From NCBI RefSeq assembly GCF_934371575.1, contig NZ_CAKRNY010000006.1, positions 48,413 to 112,412 on the forward strand: a stretch of DNA of 64,000 nt, given 5' to 3'. The translations under genes were made by a program, and so were the position numbers. This document shows positions 37,098 to 45,465 of this stretch, piece after piece; the first letter of the stretch is position 1; each line of letters opens with the position of its first letter. This DNA is from an uncultured Blautia sp. GTDB taxonomy: Bacteria; Bacillota; Clostridia; Lachnospirales; Lachnospiraceae. The notes under the pieces are model-generated. The model ran no database searches. It was not told where the DNA came from and worked only from the letters and a program-made list of their open reading frames with translations.

Positions 37098-38330
37098 ATG
37101 AAGAAAATTGTGAAAAACACAACCGCAGCAGTGCTGACTGGTGTAATGGCGATTGGAATGCTTTCCGGCTGCGGAAGTAAGAATATAGATGGAGAGAAAA
37201 CAGTTGCAACTGTTGACGGCACAGATATTCCTATGGGTGTTGTAAGCCTGTATGCCCGTGAGTCACAGGCACAGACTGTTGCAATGTACAAAAGCTTTAT
37301 GGGAAATGCGGCAAATATCTGGAGTCAGGTGGTAGATGAGAACGCCGGTACTACTTACGGTGAGCAGGCTGTAGGTCAGTTCCTGGAGCAGGTTGAGCTG
37401 ATGTACATTATGAAAGAAAAGGCAGCAGATTATGGCGTTGAGGTCACTTCTGATGATGAGACTGCCATTGCAGATGCGGCAGCACAGTTTATAAAGGATA
37501 ATGATGAGGATACATTGAAAGAACTTGCAGTTTCAGAAGATCAGGTCAAGACGCTTCTGGAGCTTGAGACATATCGCCAGAGAATTTATGAGCCGATCCG
37601 TAATGAGACAGAGGTTGACATAACTGACGAGGAAGCTCAGCAGTCTTCCTTTAGCTATGTAAGCATTTCCATTAGTGGAGATGATATTTCTGATGAGGAT
37701 ATTGCCACACGTAAAGAGCAGGCTCAGGAGATCCTGGATAAGATGAAGGAGGATCCGACTGCTGATATGGGTGAGACAGCGAAAGCAGTAGATGATACTT
37801 ACAGCGGACTGACCGGAACCATTTTTGCTAATGACAGCGACGATGAGGATATTTCCAATTCTTATGATGATGCTGTTGTAGACGCGCTTAGAACACTGAA
37901 AGACGGTGAGGTTTACGGCGAGCTGGTTGAGACTGATACGAATGTATATATTCTTCGTATGGACAAGGTGAACGATGAGGATGCCACAGCTTCCAAGAAA
38001 GAATCCCTTGAGAACACCAAGCGCAGTACTTACTATTCTGAAACAACTCAGAAATGGCTGGAAGATGCAGATATTACTGTAAATGATAAAGTACTTTCTA
38101 CTTTGACAATTACAGATGCCCACAGCTTCACCATTAAGGAGACAGCACAGGAAACTACAGAGGATACTGCAGAGGAAACCACGGAAGAAACCACAGAAGA
38201 AGACGCTGAAGAGACTTCAGAAGAGTCCGCAGAGGAAACTTCAGAGAAGTCCACCGGGGAAAACGCTGAAGATAATTCAGAGGGTTCCACAGAGGATTCT
38301 ACAAAGGAAGAGACAACAGAGAATAACTGA
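37098..38330 (+). CDS. PrsA/SurA-like foldase lipoprotein
   Basis: The protein is about 410 aa with lipobox GMLSG-Cys25. Residues about 35-190 are helical and resemble a SurA/PrsA N-domain (VATVDGTDIPMGVVSLYARE). A parvulin-like region at about 195-310 is divergent (FSYVSISISG, DALRTLKDGEVYGELVETDTNVYILRM). The tail (about 345-410) is almost pure Glu/Thr/Ser/Ala repeats. It probably helps fold exported proteins outside the membrane. The start is uncertain: ATG at 37098 begins a normal signal peptide, but GTG at 37089 lies closer to the AAAGGG at 37076. Isomerase activity cannot be judged from sequence. Confidence 0.78.
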   Translation: MKKIVKNTTAAVLTGVMAIGMLSGCGSKNIDGEKTVATVDGTDIPMGVVSLYARESQAQTVAMYKSFMGNAANIWSQVVDENAGTTYGEQAVGQFLEQVELMYIMKEKAADYGVEVTSDDETAIADAAAQFIKDNDEDTLKELAVSEDQVKTLLELETYRQRIYEPIRNETEVDITDEEAQQSSFSYVSISISGDDISDEDIATRKEQAQEILDKMKEDPTADMGETAKAVDDTYSGLTGTIFANDSDDEDISNSYDDAVVDALRTLKDGEVYGELVETDTNVYILRMDKVNDEDATASKKESLENTKRSTYYSETTQKWLEDADITVNDKVLSTLTITDAHSFTIKETAQETTEDTAEETTEETTEEDAEETSEESAEETSEKSTGENAEDNSEGSTEDSTKEETTENN

Positions 38331-38346
38331 GAAAAGTATGTAAAAG

Positions 38347-38376
38347 GCCTGCCTGGTGAAATTCAGGCAGGCTTCT
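38347..38376 (+). terminator. Terminator after the foldase gene
   Basis: GCCTGCCTG (38347-38355) and CAGGCAGGC (38364-38372) form a perfect 9-bp stem, followed by TTCTTT. Confidence 0.82.
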
Positions 38377-38429
38377 TTCGTATACATTAGAGCGTGCAGT
38401 CGCTTCGTTTCAGGAGGAGAGGTTGACAG

Positions 38430-39341
38430 ATGAGAAAGAGAAGCCTGATGGCAGGTGTGTTTCTGGGAATGGTGCTGTGTGCCAGCACAGTATGCGCGGA
38501 AACTGTTTTTGATGAAAAAGAAGTGGAGATTTTGGGGCTTCAGAAGGAATATACCATTGCTGTGGTATGCGATCAGCATATTATTGTGGAAGATGGTGAT
38601 TATACAAAGGAAAAAGAAGAGGAAGTAAAAAGCCGTTATGATCTTTTTCGCAATGAAGAGGGAACTGCTTCGGCAGATGCCTGGAAGGGAATTGTGGAGG
38701 ATGTAAATGCACTGCAGCCAGACGGTGTGGTTCTGGATGGTGATATGACCGATTTCTTTTCCCAGGCCAATCTGGATTGTCTGATGGAGGGACTAAAGGA
38801 GATTGAGTCGCCGGCTATGTATCTTCGTGCAGACCATGATCTGGCATCCTGGTACAGTGATACTCTGAATTCAAAGGAAATCCGGAAAAAAGAAAAAGCA
38901 GCATGGGAAATGGACAGCGTTATGGTTCAGGATCATGATGAATTTCTGATAGTAGGAATCAATAACAATACCAGCCAGCTTTCCAAAAAGGGGCTGAAAA
39001 AACTAAAGAAAATCTGGCAGCAGAATAAACCTGTTATTCTTGTACTTCATGTGCCGCTACAGTCCAGGATCAGTGATGAGCTGGATAAGGCATCCAAAGA
39101 GGCGTGGCAGGACAGAGCACTGATCTGGGGAAATAAGGATTGCTATTACGAACCAGACGAAGTGACACAGGAATTTCTGGATATGGTTTATGCAGAAGAC
39201 AGTCCGGTGGTGGCAGTAGTGGGGGCACATCTGCATTTTGCCCATGAGGATCAGTTAAATGAAAGGATGATCCAATATGTGTTTGATGCTTCGTACAAGG
39301 GAACTGTCGGAGTGTTAAAAATAAAAGCAGCAGACAGCTGA
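38430..39341 (+). CDS. Secreted calcineurin-like metallophosphoesterase
   Basis: The protein has 303 aa with a signal peptide ending near the STVCAE motif. The metallophosphoesterase motifs are recognisable: VVCDQHI (D-x-H), VLDGDMTD (G-D-x-x-D), YLRADHDL in the place of G-N-H-D/E, VLHVPL (His) and GAHLHFAH (G-H-x-H-like). The change from GNHD to RADHD removes the conserved Asn metal/phosphate ligand, so activity may be altered. GGAGG lies upstream. The asparaginase gene follows after 16 bp and is probably co-transcribed. The substrate is unknown. Confidence 0.75.
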   Translation: MRKRSLMAGVFLGMVLCASTVCAETVFDEKEVEILGLQKEYTIAVVCDQHIIVEDGDYTKEKEEEVKSRYDLFRNEEGTASADAWKGIVEDVNALQPDGVVLDGDMTDFFSQANLDCLMEGLKEIESPAMYLRADHDLASWYSDTLNSKEIRKKEKAAWEMDSVMVQDHDEFLIVGINNNTSQLSKKGLKKLKKIWQQNKPVILVLHVPLQSRISDELDKASKEAWQDRALIWGNKDCYYEPDEVTQEFLDMVYAEDSPVVAVVGAHLHFAHEDQLNERMIQYVFDASYKGTVGVLKIKAADS

Positions 39342-39357
39342 TATGAGGGGGAACTAC

Positions 39358-40359
39358 ATGAAAAAGATACTTCTTATTGCAACAGGCGGCACAATCGCTT
39401 CTAAATACACAGCAGAGGGACTGGCACCACAGATTTCAGCAGATGAGCTTCTGAAATATATCCCGGAAGCCAGGGAATTCTGCATCATTGATACCGTTCA
39501 GCCATTTGCTCTGGACAGTACAAATGTGTGTTCAGATCACTGGCTGAAGCTTGCCAGACTGATTGAATCAAAATATGAATTTTACGATGGTTTTGTTCTT
39601 TGCCATGGAACAGATACAATGGCATATACAGCAGCAGCCCTGTCCTATCTGATTCAGAATAACCGCAGACCAATCGTAATTACAGGGGCACAGAAGCCTA
39701 TAGACCTGGCAATTACAGATGCACGTTCCAATCTGCTGGACAGTCTGCGCTTTGCATCGCATGACAGGGCGCATGGAATTTCCATTGTGTTTGGCGGAAA
39801 GGTAATTGCAGGAACCAGAGCCAAGAAGGAATTTTCAAAAAGCTACAATGCTTTTTCCAGCATTAACTATCCGGACATTGCATCTATTCATGATAACAAA
39901 ATTATCTTTTATATTGATGATAAGGATCAGTCTACCAAACCTCTGGTATTTTACCAGAAAATGAATCAGAAAATTTTTCTTTTAAAGCTGATTCCGGGAA
40001 TCGATGGGAAAGTACTGGACGCTCTTTTCCCATCTTATGACGGACTGATTATTGAGTCGTTTGGTGTGGGAGGTTTGCCGCATTATGAAAATGACGATTT
40101 TATGGAGGCTATTGGTCACTGGATCGAGGCTGGAAAGCCGGTATGCATGTCTACGCAGGTTACCCATGAAGGCAGCGATATGGAAGTTTATCAGGTGGGA
40201 AAAATTATCAAAGAGCGTTTTCCGGTGCTGGAGTCTTATGATATGACACTGGAGGCCTCTGTAACTAAAATGATGTGGGCACTGGGACAGACACGGGATA
40301 TGGAGAAATTTAAAGAGCTGTTTTATACGACCATTAACCATGATCTGCTTTTCCTGTAA
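39358..40359 (+). CDS. L-asparaginase (type I-like)
   Basis: This 333-aa amidohydrolase converts asparagine to aspartate and ammonia. Catalytic motifs are ATGGTIAS with the first Thr nucleophile near the N-terminus and LCHGTDTMAYTAAALSYL with the second Thr and Asp; ITGAQKPIDL gives the conserved Lys region. The ATG at 39358 is preceded by GAGGGGGA; an ATG at 39343 is part of that ribosome-site region and is unlikely to be used. No signal peptide is present, so it is cytoplasmic. Confidence 0.92.
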   Translation: MKKILLIATGGTIASKYTAEGLAPQISADELLKYIPEAREFCIIDTVQPFALDSTNVCSDHWLKLARLIESKYEFYDGFVLCHGTDTMAYTAAALSYLIQNNRRPIVITGAQKPIDLAITDARSNLLDSLRFASHDRAHGISIVFGGKVIAGTRAKKEFSKSYNAFSSINYPDIASIHDNKIIFYIDDKDQSTKPLVFYQKMNQKIFLLKLIPGIDGKVLDALFPSYDGLIIESFGVGGLPHYENDDFMEAIGHWIEAGKPVCMSTQVTHEGSDMEVYQVGKIIKERFPVLESYDMTLEASVTKMMWALGQTRDMEKFKELFYTTINHDLLFL

Positions 40360-40422
40360 AACGCTCTTGGGATTTGAAGGGATAAAATATAAGAAACATG
40401 CTACATTGGAGGACCTAAATAG

Positions 40423-41580
40423 ATGAATAAAAAAGAAATTTCTGAAATTAAGAAGCAGCTTACCCCGGCCAACTGCAATATTACACGTATTTGCGGCTGC
40501 TATGTGGATGCTGAAAAAAATAAAAAAACGGAACTGAAGGAAGCGTTTCTTTCTCTTTCTGAGGAAGAAATGTTCAAATATTTTGAAATATTCAAAAAAA
40601 CACTTTCCGGTACACTTGGGAAGAATCTGATGAATATGGAATTCCCGTTAGATGAGGAAAGAGAGGGCGGAAAGCACGAATTCCTGATGAAGCTTCGTGC
40701 CAGCAAACTAAAGGATGACGCTTTAATTGAGAGCTTTTATGACAAAATTATTGAAAATTACGATTATCCGGAAAATTACTACATAATCCTGGTACATGCA
40801 GTCTACGATATTCCGGGAAGAACCTCTGACGGAATTGATATGGATGATGCTTCCGAGGAGATTTACGAGCATCTTCTTTGCAGCATCTGTCCGGTGAAGC
40901 TGTCAAAGGCGGGACTTTGTTACAATGCGGAAGCGAATCTGATCCAGGACCGTATCCGCGACTGGATCGTGGAAATGCCGGAGAACGGCTTCCTTTTCCC
41001 TGTGTTTAATGACCGAAGCACAGACATCCACGGCATGCTCTACTATTCCAAGAATGCAGAGCAGCTTCACGACATTTTCGTGGACGAAGTGTTTGGCTGC
41101 ACAGCCCCACTTTCCGCAGGAGGACAGCGCGATTCCTTTAATATGCTTGTGGAGGAAACCCTTGGGGATGACTGCCAGTATGACACTGTCGTTGGAATCC
41201 ATGAGAAACTGAACGAGATCATCGAATCCCAGAAGGACTCTCCAGATCCGGTAGTTCTTACCAAATCTGAGGTGAAGCGTCTTTTCGAGGATTGCGGTGT
41301 AGAGGATGAAAAGCTGGAAACCTTCGACAACCAGTATGAGGTGGTTGCTGGCGAAAAAGCCACTATGGTAGCGTCCAATATTACGAATACCCGTAAGTTT
41401 GAAATCAAAACTCCGGATGTGGTAATTCATGTGGAACCTGAAAAGGTGGAGCTTGTGGAGACGCGGATTATTGACGGACGTAAATGTCTGGTGATTCCAA
41501 TGGAAGATGTAGAAATCAATGGGATCCGTGTGCGCATGGGTGGAGAGCGCAGCGAGGATTTTGAGGAAGATTACGAGTAA
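40423..41580 (+). CDS. DUF4317 family protein
   Basis: The protein has 385 aa and is soluble with no signal or membrane segment. It begins MNKKEISEIKKQLTP and carries the ITRICGCYVD segment that marks the DUF4317 family, which is common in Lachnospiraceae and of unknown role. A region with hydrophobic strands and conserved IILVHAVYDIPG and HGMLYYSKN follows. GGAGG lies upstream. The gene is next to the LysR regulator gene (26 bp gap), but I see no functional link. No catalytic motif is recognised. Confidence 0.85.
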   Translation: MNKKEISEIKKQLTPANCNITRICGCYVDAEKNKKTELKEAFLSLSEEEMFKYFEIFKKTLSGTLGKNLMNMEFPLDEEREGGKHEFLMKLRASKLKDDALIESFYDKIIENYDYPENYYIILVHAVYDIPGRTSDGIDMDDASEEIYEHLLCSICPVKLSKAGLCYNAEANLIQDRIRDWIVEMPENGFLFPVFNDRSTDIHGMLYYSKNAEQLHDIFVDEVFGCTAPLSAGGQRDSFNMLVEETLGDDCQYDTVVGIHEKLNEIIESQKDSPDPVVLTKSEVKRLFEDCGVEDEKLETFDNQYEVVAGEKATMVASNITNTRKFEIKTPDVVIHVEPEKVELVETRIIDGRKCLVIPMEDVEINGIRVRMGGERSEDFEEDYE

Positions 41581-41606
41581 TATTTTTACAGAAAAGAGGA
41601 ATTAAT

Positions 41607-42518
41607 ATGACCCTGGCACAACTTCGTTACGCGATTACGGTGGCAAATTCCAATTCCATGAATGAAGCTGCCCGGAATCTTTTTATATCACAGCCAAGCT
41701 TATCTTCGGCAATCCGTGAACTGGAAGAGGAAATCGGGGTAGAGCTTTTCCGCAGGACAAACCGTGGAATTTCCGTAACCCCAGAGGGTGAGGAATTCCT
41801 GGGCTACGCCCGTCAGGTGGTGGAGCAGTATGAGCTGATCGAATCCAAATACGTCTCCAAGGAGCACACGAAAAAGAAATTCAGCGTCTCCATGCAGCAC
41901 TACACCTTTGCGGTTAACGCCTTCGTGGAAATGGTGAAGCAGTTCGGAATGGACGAATACGAATTCGCTGTCCATGAAACCCGCACCTACGATATCATCA
42001 CCGACGTAAAAGACTTCAAAAGCGAGATCGGCATCCTTTACCTGAACGACTTCAACCACAAAGTCCTGGAAAAGCTTTTCCACGAATTCAACCTGGAATT
42101 TCACCCAATCCTGGAGTGTAGCATCTACGTCTACATGTGGAAAGGACATCCCCTCGCCGATCGCGACCTGATCACCCTGGAAGACCTCCGGGAGTACCCC
42201 TGCCTCTCTTTCGAGCAAGGCACATACAACTCCTTCTACTTCGCCGAAGAAGTCCTGAGCACCTACGAGTACAAACGTCTCATCAAAGCCAATGACCGCG
42301 CCACCCTCCTGAACCTGATGGTGGGCCTCAACGGCTACACTCTCTGCTCCGGCATCATCTGCGAAGAACTGAACGGCTCCGACTACTGTGCCGTGAAACT
42401 TGACTCCGGCGAAGTGATGACCATTGGCTACCTGGCAAGAAAAGGCACCACGATCAGTAAGTTAGGACAGAAGTACCTGGAAGAGATTGGGAAATACAAG
42501 GATAAAGCCTTACGATAG
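41607..42518 (+). CDS. LysR-type regulator, probable methionine/cysteine transport regulator (MtaR/CmbR-like)
   Basis: The protein has 303 aa. The winged helix-turn-helix at about 1-65 reads TLAQLRYAITVANSNSMNEA with SQPSLSSAIRELEEEIGVELF. The effector domain (about 90-300) has the paired alpha/beta layout of periplasmic binding proteins. A 17-base sequence matching the MtaR/MetR MET-box lies 4 bases after its stop and in front of metNIQ, so it probably activates the importer when methionine is low. From about 41,830 to the end, codons end strongly in C (GAC, TTC, ATC, AAC, TAC), unlike all neighbours. Confidence 0.85.
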   Translation: MTLAQLRYAITVANSNSMNEAARNLFISQPSLSSAIRELEEEIGVELFRRTNRGISVTPEGEEFLGYARQVVEQYELIESKYVSKEHTKKKFSVSMQHYTFAVNAFVEMVKQFGMDEYEFAVHETRTYDIITDVKDFKSEIGILYLNDFNHKVLEKLFHEFNLEFHPILECSIYVYMWKGHPLADRDLITLEDLREYPCLSFEQGTYNSFYFAEEVLSTYEYKRLIKANDRATLLNLMVGLNGYTLCSGIICEELNGSDYCAVKLDSGEVMTIGYLARKGTTISKLGQKYLEEIGKYKDKALR

Positions 42519-42522
42519 AGCT

Positions 42523-42539
42523 ATAGTTTAAACCTATAA
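42523..42539. promoter_or_regulatory. MET-box-like LysR operator
   Basis: TATAGTTTAAACCTATA matches the published streptococcal/lactococcal MET-box TATAGTTTNAAACTATA at 16 of 17 positions, counting N as a match. It lies 21 bases upstream of the -35 box, a position suited to an activator. Confidence 0.72.
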
Positions 42540-42560
42540 CTAGCCCTAAGTTTTTAGAAT

Positions 42561-42590
42561 TAACACTTTATTATAAAATGTGTTATAGTA
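42561..42590 (+). promoter_or_regulatory. metNIQ promoter with overlapping dyad
   Basis: TTAACA (42561-42566), 18-bp spacer, TATAGT (42585-42590). TAACAC (42562-42567) and GTGTTA (42581-42586) form an inverted repeat exactly over the promoter, a possible second operator. Confidence 0.6.
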
Positions 42591-42636
42591 TGTTTATCGA
42601 CGATGAAATAACCAAAAACAAGGAAAGAGGAAAGAC

Positions 42637-43656
42637 ATGTCTTCAATACTTATTCAAAATGTGAGCAAAACCTTCGAGACAAAAGATGGTTCTGTACACG
42701 CACTGAAAAACGTAAGTCTCTCCATTGAATCCGGAGATATTTACGGAATCATCGGAATGTCCGGTGCAGGAAAAAGTACCCTGGTGCGCTGCATGAATTT
42801 TCTTGAAGTTCCATCAGAAGGAAAAGTTCTCATAGATGGAAAATCTCTTGGCGAGTTTTCGCCAAAGGAACTTCGCAAAGAGCGGGAAAAAATAGGAATG
42901 ATCTTTCAGCATTTCAACCTGCTTATGCAAAAAAATGTACTGGAAAATATTTGTTTTCCGTTGTACATTCAGGGGAAGAAAAAAGCTGAAGCAAGAGCAA
43001 AGGCTCTTGAGTTACTGGAAATTGTAGGACTGGCAGATAAAGCGAAAGCATATCCGGCACAGCTCTCCGGTGGTCAGAAACAAAGAGTGGCAATTGCCAG
43101 AGCTCTGGCTTCCAATCCACAGATTCTGCTTTGTGATGAGGCTACAAGCGCCCTGGATCCCCAGACAACATCTTCTATATTAGAACTTTTGAAGGACATC
43201 AATCAGAAATTTGGAATCACAATTGTGATCATTACCCATCAGATGTCAGTTGTCCGTGAGATTTGTACTCATGTGGCGATTATGAAAGAGGGTGAGGTAA
43301 AAGAGCAGGGACTGGTAGAGGATATTTTCAACCATCCGAAATCACAGGTGGCCAAAGAACTGATCAGCCGGGATACCGGATCTGAGGTAGAAAGCCAGAA
43401 ACAGACTCAGCCCGAGATTCAAAGCGGTGAAATCATTCGAATTGTATTTTCCGAAAACTCTGCATTTGAACCGGTTATCGCAAACCTTGTATTAACTTTC
43501 CACGAACCTGTAAACATCCTGAAAGCCGATACCAAAAATGTTGGCGGTGTAGCCAAGGGTGAGATGATTCTCCAGTTTATGAATGGCAGCACTCACGTAC
43601 AGGAAATGAAAGAATATCTTACAGAACGTGGACTTGCAATAGGGGAGGCGAACTGA
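42637..43656 (+). CDS. metN: Methionine ABC transporter, ATP-binding subunit
   Basis: This 339-aa ATPase powers methionine uptake. Walker A is GMSGAGKST (about residues 40-48), signature LSGGQKQRVAIARAL, Walker B ILLCDEATSALD, and the His switch IITHQ. Residues about 265-339 form the NIL regulatory domain (IIRIVFSENSAFEPVI), which binds methionine and slows transport when it is plentiful. metI follows after 2 bp. Confidence 0.95.
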   Translation: MSSILIQNVSKTFETKDGSVHALKNVSLSIESGDIYGIIGMSGAGKSTLVRCMNFLEVPSEGKVLIDGKSLGEFSPKELRKEREKIGMIFQHFNLLMQKNVLENICFPLYIQGKKKAEARAKALELLEIVGLADKAKAYPAQLSGGQKQRVAIARALASNPQILLCDEATSALDPQTTSSILELLKDINQKFGITIVIITHQMSVVREICTHVAIMKEGEVKEQGLVEDIFNHPKSQVAKELISRDTGSEVESQKQTQPEIQSGEIIRIVFSENSAFEPVIANLVLTFHEPVNILKADTKNVGGVAKGEMILQFMNGSTHVQEMKEYLTERGLAIGEAN

Positions 43657-43658
43657 TT

Positions 43659-44318
43659 ATGTGGACGAAGCAAGTAACCGATATGATTATCGCAGGTGTG
43701 GGTGAGACTTTATACATGACACTTTTCTCCACCTTTTTTGGATATGTATTCGGAATGCCCCTTGGTATTCTGCTGAAAGTATCTGATAAAGAAGGTCTGC
43801 GGCCAAATGCAGTACTTTATAAGATTCTGGATGTGATTGCCAATATTTTCCGAAGTATTCCATTTTTGATTCTTCTGATTCTGCTCATTCCATTTACCAG
43901 ATTTCTGGTAGGAAAAAGCTATGGAACAACAGCAACTATCGTACCCCTTACCATTGCGGCAATCCCTTTTATCGGACGAATGGTAGAATCTTCCCTGAAT
44001 GAGGTAGATGCGGGAGTTATCGAGGCTGCAAGGTCCATGGGAGCAAGTAATTTTCAGATTGTATTTCGGGTTCTTCTTGTAGAAGCAAGAACATCCCTGA
44101 TTTCAGGAGCCACCATTGTAACAGGAACTATCCTGGGTTACTCCGCAATGGCAGGAACCGTAGGAGGAGGCGGACTTGGAGACATTGCTGTCCGTTACGG
44201 ATACAACCGCTGGCAGACAGACATTATGCTGGTAACAGTCATCCTTCTGGTAGTACTGGTACAGATTTTCCAGACAATTGGTATGTTCATAGCCAATAAG
44301 CTGGACAAACGAAAATAG
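43659..44318 (+). CDS. metI: Methionine ABC transporter, permease subunit
   Basis: This 219-aa membrane protein has five to six helices and the MetI-type EAA loop EAARSMGASNFQIVFRVLL that docks on MetN. The start is supported by GGAGG inside the end of metN. Segments such as SGATIVTGTILGYSAMAGTVGGGGLGDIAVRYGY are typical of D-methionine permeases. Length fits the family. Confidence 0.95.
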   Translation: MWTKQVTDMIIAGVGETLYMTLFSTFFGYVFGMPLGILLKVSDKEGLRPNAVLYKILDVIANIFRSIPFLILLILLIPFTRFLVGKSYGTTATIVPLTIAAIPFIGRMVESSLNEVDAGVIEAARSMGASNFQIVFRVLLVEARTSLISGATIVTGTILGYSAMAGTVGGGGLGDIAVRYGYNRWQTDIMLVTVILLVVLVQIFQTIGMFIANKLDKRK

Positions 44319-44366
44319 ATAATAACAAATAAATATATTTTTCTAAAAACGAGGAGGAACTTTATT

Positions 44367-45290
44367 ATGAAAAAATTAATCGCAGCAGCACTTACAGGAG
44401 CATTAGTACTTGGAACCGTTGGAACATCTGTTGTTTTCGCAGCAGATGATGACAAAACTATCACAGTAGCAGCATCCGAGACACCACATTCTGAGATTCT
44501 TGAGGCAGCAAAGCCAATCCTTGAGGAAGAGGGCTACGACCTTGAAGTAACTGTATTTGATGATTATGTACAGCCAAACGAAGTTGTAGAGAGCGGTGAT
44601 TTCGATGCAAACTACTTCCAGCATATTCCATATCTGAACAGCTTTAATGAGGAAAAAGGAACCCACCTTGTAAATGCAGGTGGAATCCACTACGAGCCAT
44701 TTGGAATTTATCCTGGAACAAAATCCAGCCTTGATGACATCGCAGACGGTGACACGATCGCAGTACCGAACGATACCACAAACGAGGCAAGAGCACTTCT
44801 TCTCCTCCAGGACAACGGAATTATCAAACTGAAAGACGGTGCTGGTCTTGAGGCAACTGTAAACGATATTGAGGAGAACCCATACAATGTAGAAATCGTT
44901 GAGCTTGCAGCTGAGCAGGTAGCACGTGTTGCAGAAGAGACTTCCTACATTGTCCTCAACGGAAACTATGCACTTCAGGCTGGCTACTCCGTATCCAAAG
45001 ATGCACTTGCATATGAGACTTCTGATTCCGAGGCTGCAAAAACATATGTAAACGTAATCGCAGTTAAAGAAGGCAACGAGAACAGCGACAAGATCAAAGC
45101 TCTTGTAGATGTATTAAAATCTGACGAGATTAAAGATTTCATCAACGAGAAATATGACGGAGCCGTTATCCCATTCGAGGACAGCGATGACGCAGAGGCT
45201 GAGGACACAGAAGCAACAGACACTGATGAGAGCGCAGATGCAGAAGCTGACACAGCAGACGAGGCAGCTGAGGAGACAGACGCTGAGTAA
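44367..45290 (+). CDS. metQ: Methionine-binding protein of the ABC transporter (NlpA/MetQ family), without lipobox cysteine
   Basis: The 307-aa protein has a classic signal sequence (MKKLIAAALTGALVLG) ending near the VVFAAD motif. Family motifs include VAASETPHSEILEAAKPIL, FDANYFQHIPYLNSF and the DTIAVPNDTTNEARALLLLQ segment. Unusually there is no Cys anywhere, so it cannot be a lipoprotein as normal for Gram-positive MetQ; it may be released or held by another means. The last 35 residues are a low-complexity Asp/Glu/Ala/Thr tail. AGGAGG precedes the ATG. Confidence 0.92.
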   Translation: MKKLIAAALTGALVLGTVGTSVVFAADDDKTITVAASETPHSEILEAAKPILEEEGYDLEVTVFDDYVQPNEVVESGDFDANYFQHIPYLNSFNEEKGTHLVNAGGIHYEPFGIYPGTKSSLDDIADGDTIAVPNDTTNEARALLLLQDNGIIKLKDGAGLEATVNDIEENPYNVEIVELAAEQVARVAEETSYIVLNGNYALQAGYSVSKDALAYETSDSEAAKTYVNVIAVKEGNENSDKIKALVDVLKSDEIKDFINEKYDGAVIPFEDSDDAEAEDTEATDTDESADAEADTADEAAEETDAE

Positions 45291-45330
45291 TTAAAGCAGT
45301 CTGGAAGACTTATAGAATATGAAATATGAG

Positions 45331-45378
45331 AAGCACTATAAAGTGGATTCAGAACGGATTCCTTTATAGTGCTTTTTG
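45331..45378 (+). terminator. Terminator of metNIQ
   Basis: AAGCACTATAAAG (45331-45343) pairs with CTTTATAGTGCTT (45362-45374), with GATTC/GGATT partly pairing inside, followed by TTTG. Confidence 0.88.
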
Positions 45379-45465
45379 TATATAATTTGTAATAGAAAAG
45401 TAATTCCAGCGAAACGAAATTGAATTATAATATATTTAATTATACGCAAAAAGGAGAACATATGA

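Noticed and set aside
41700..42218. 172-codon minus-strand open frame inside the LysR gene
   Set aside because: It arises from the C-ending codon bias on the plus strand; the plus-strand protein is a clear LysR member.
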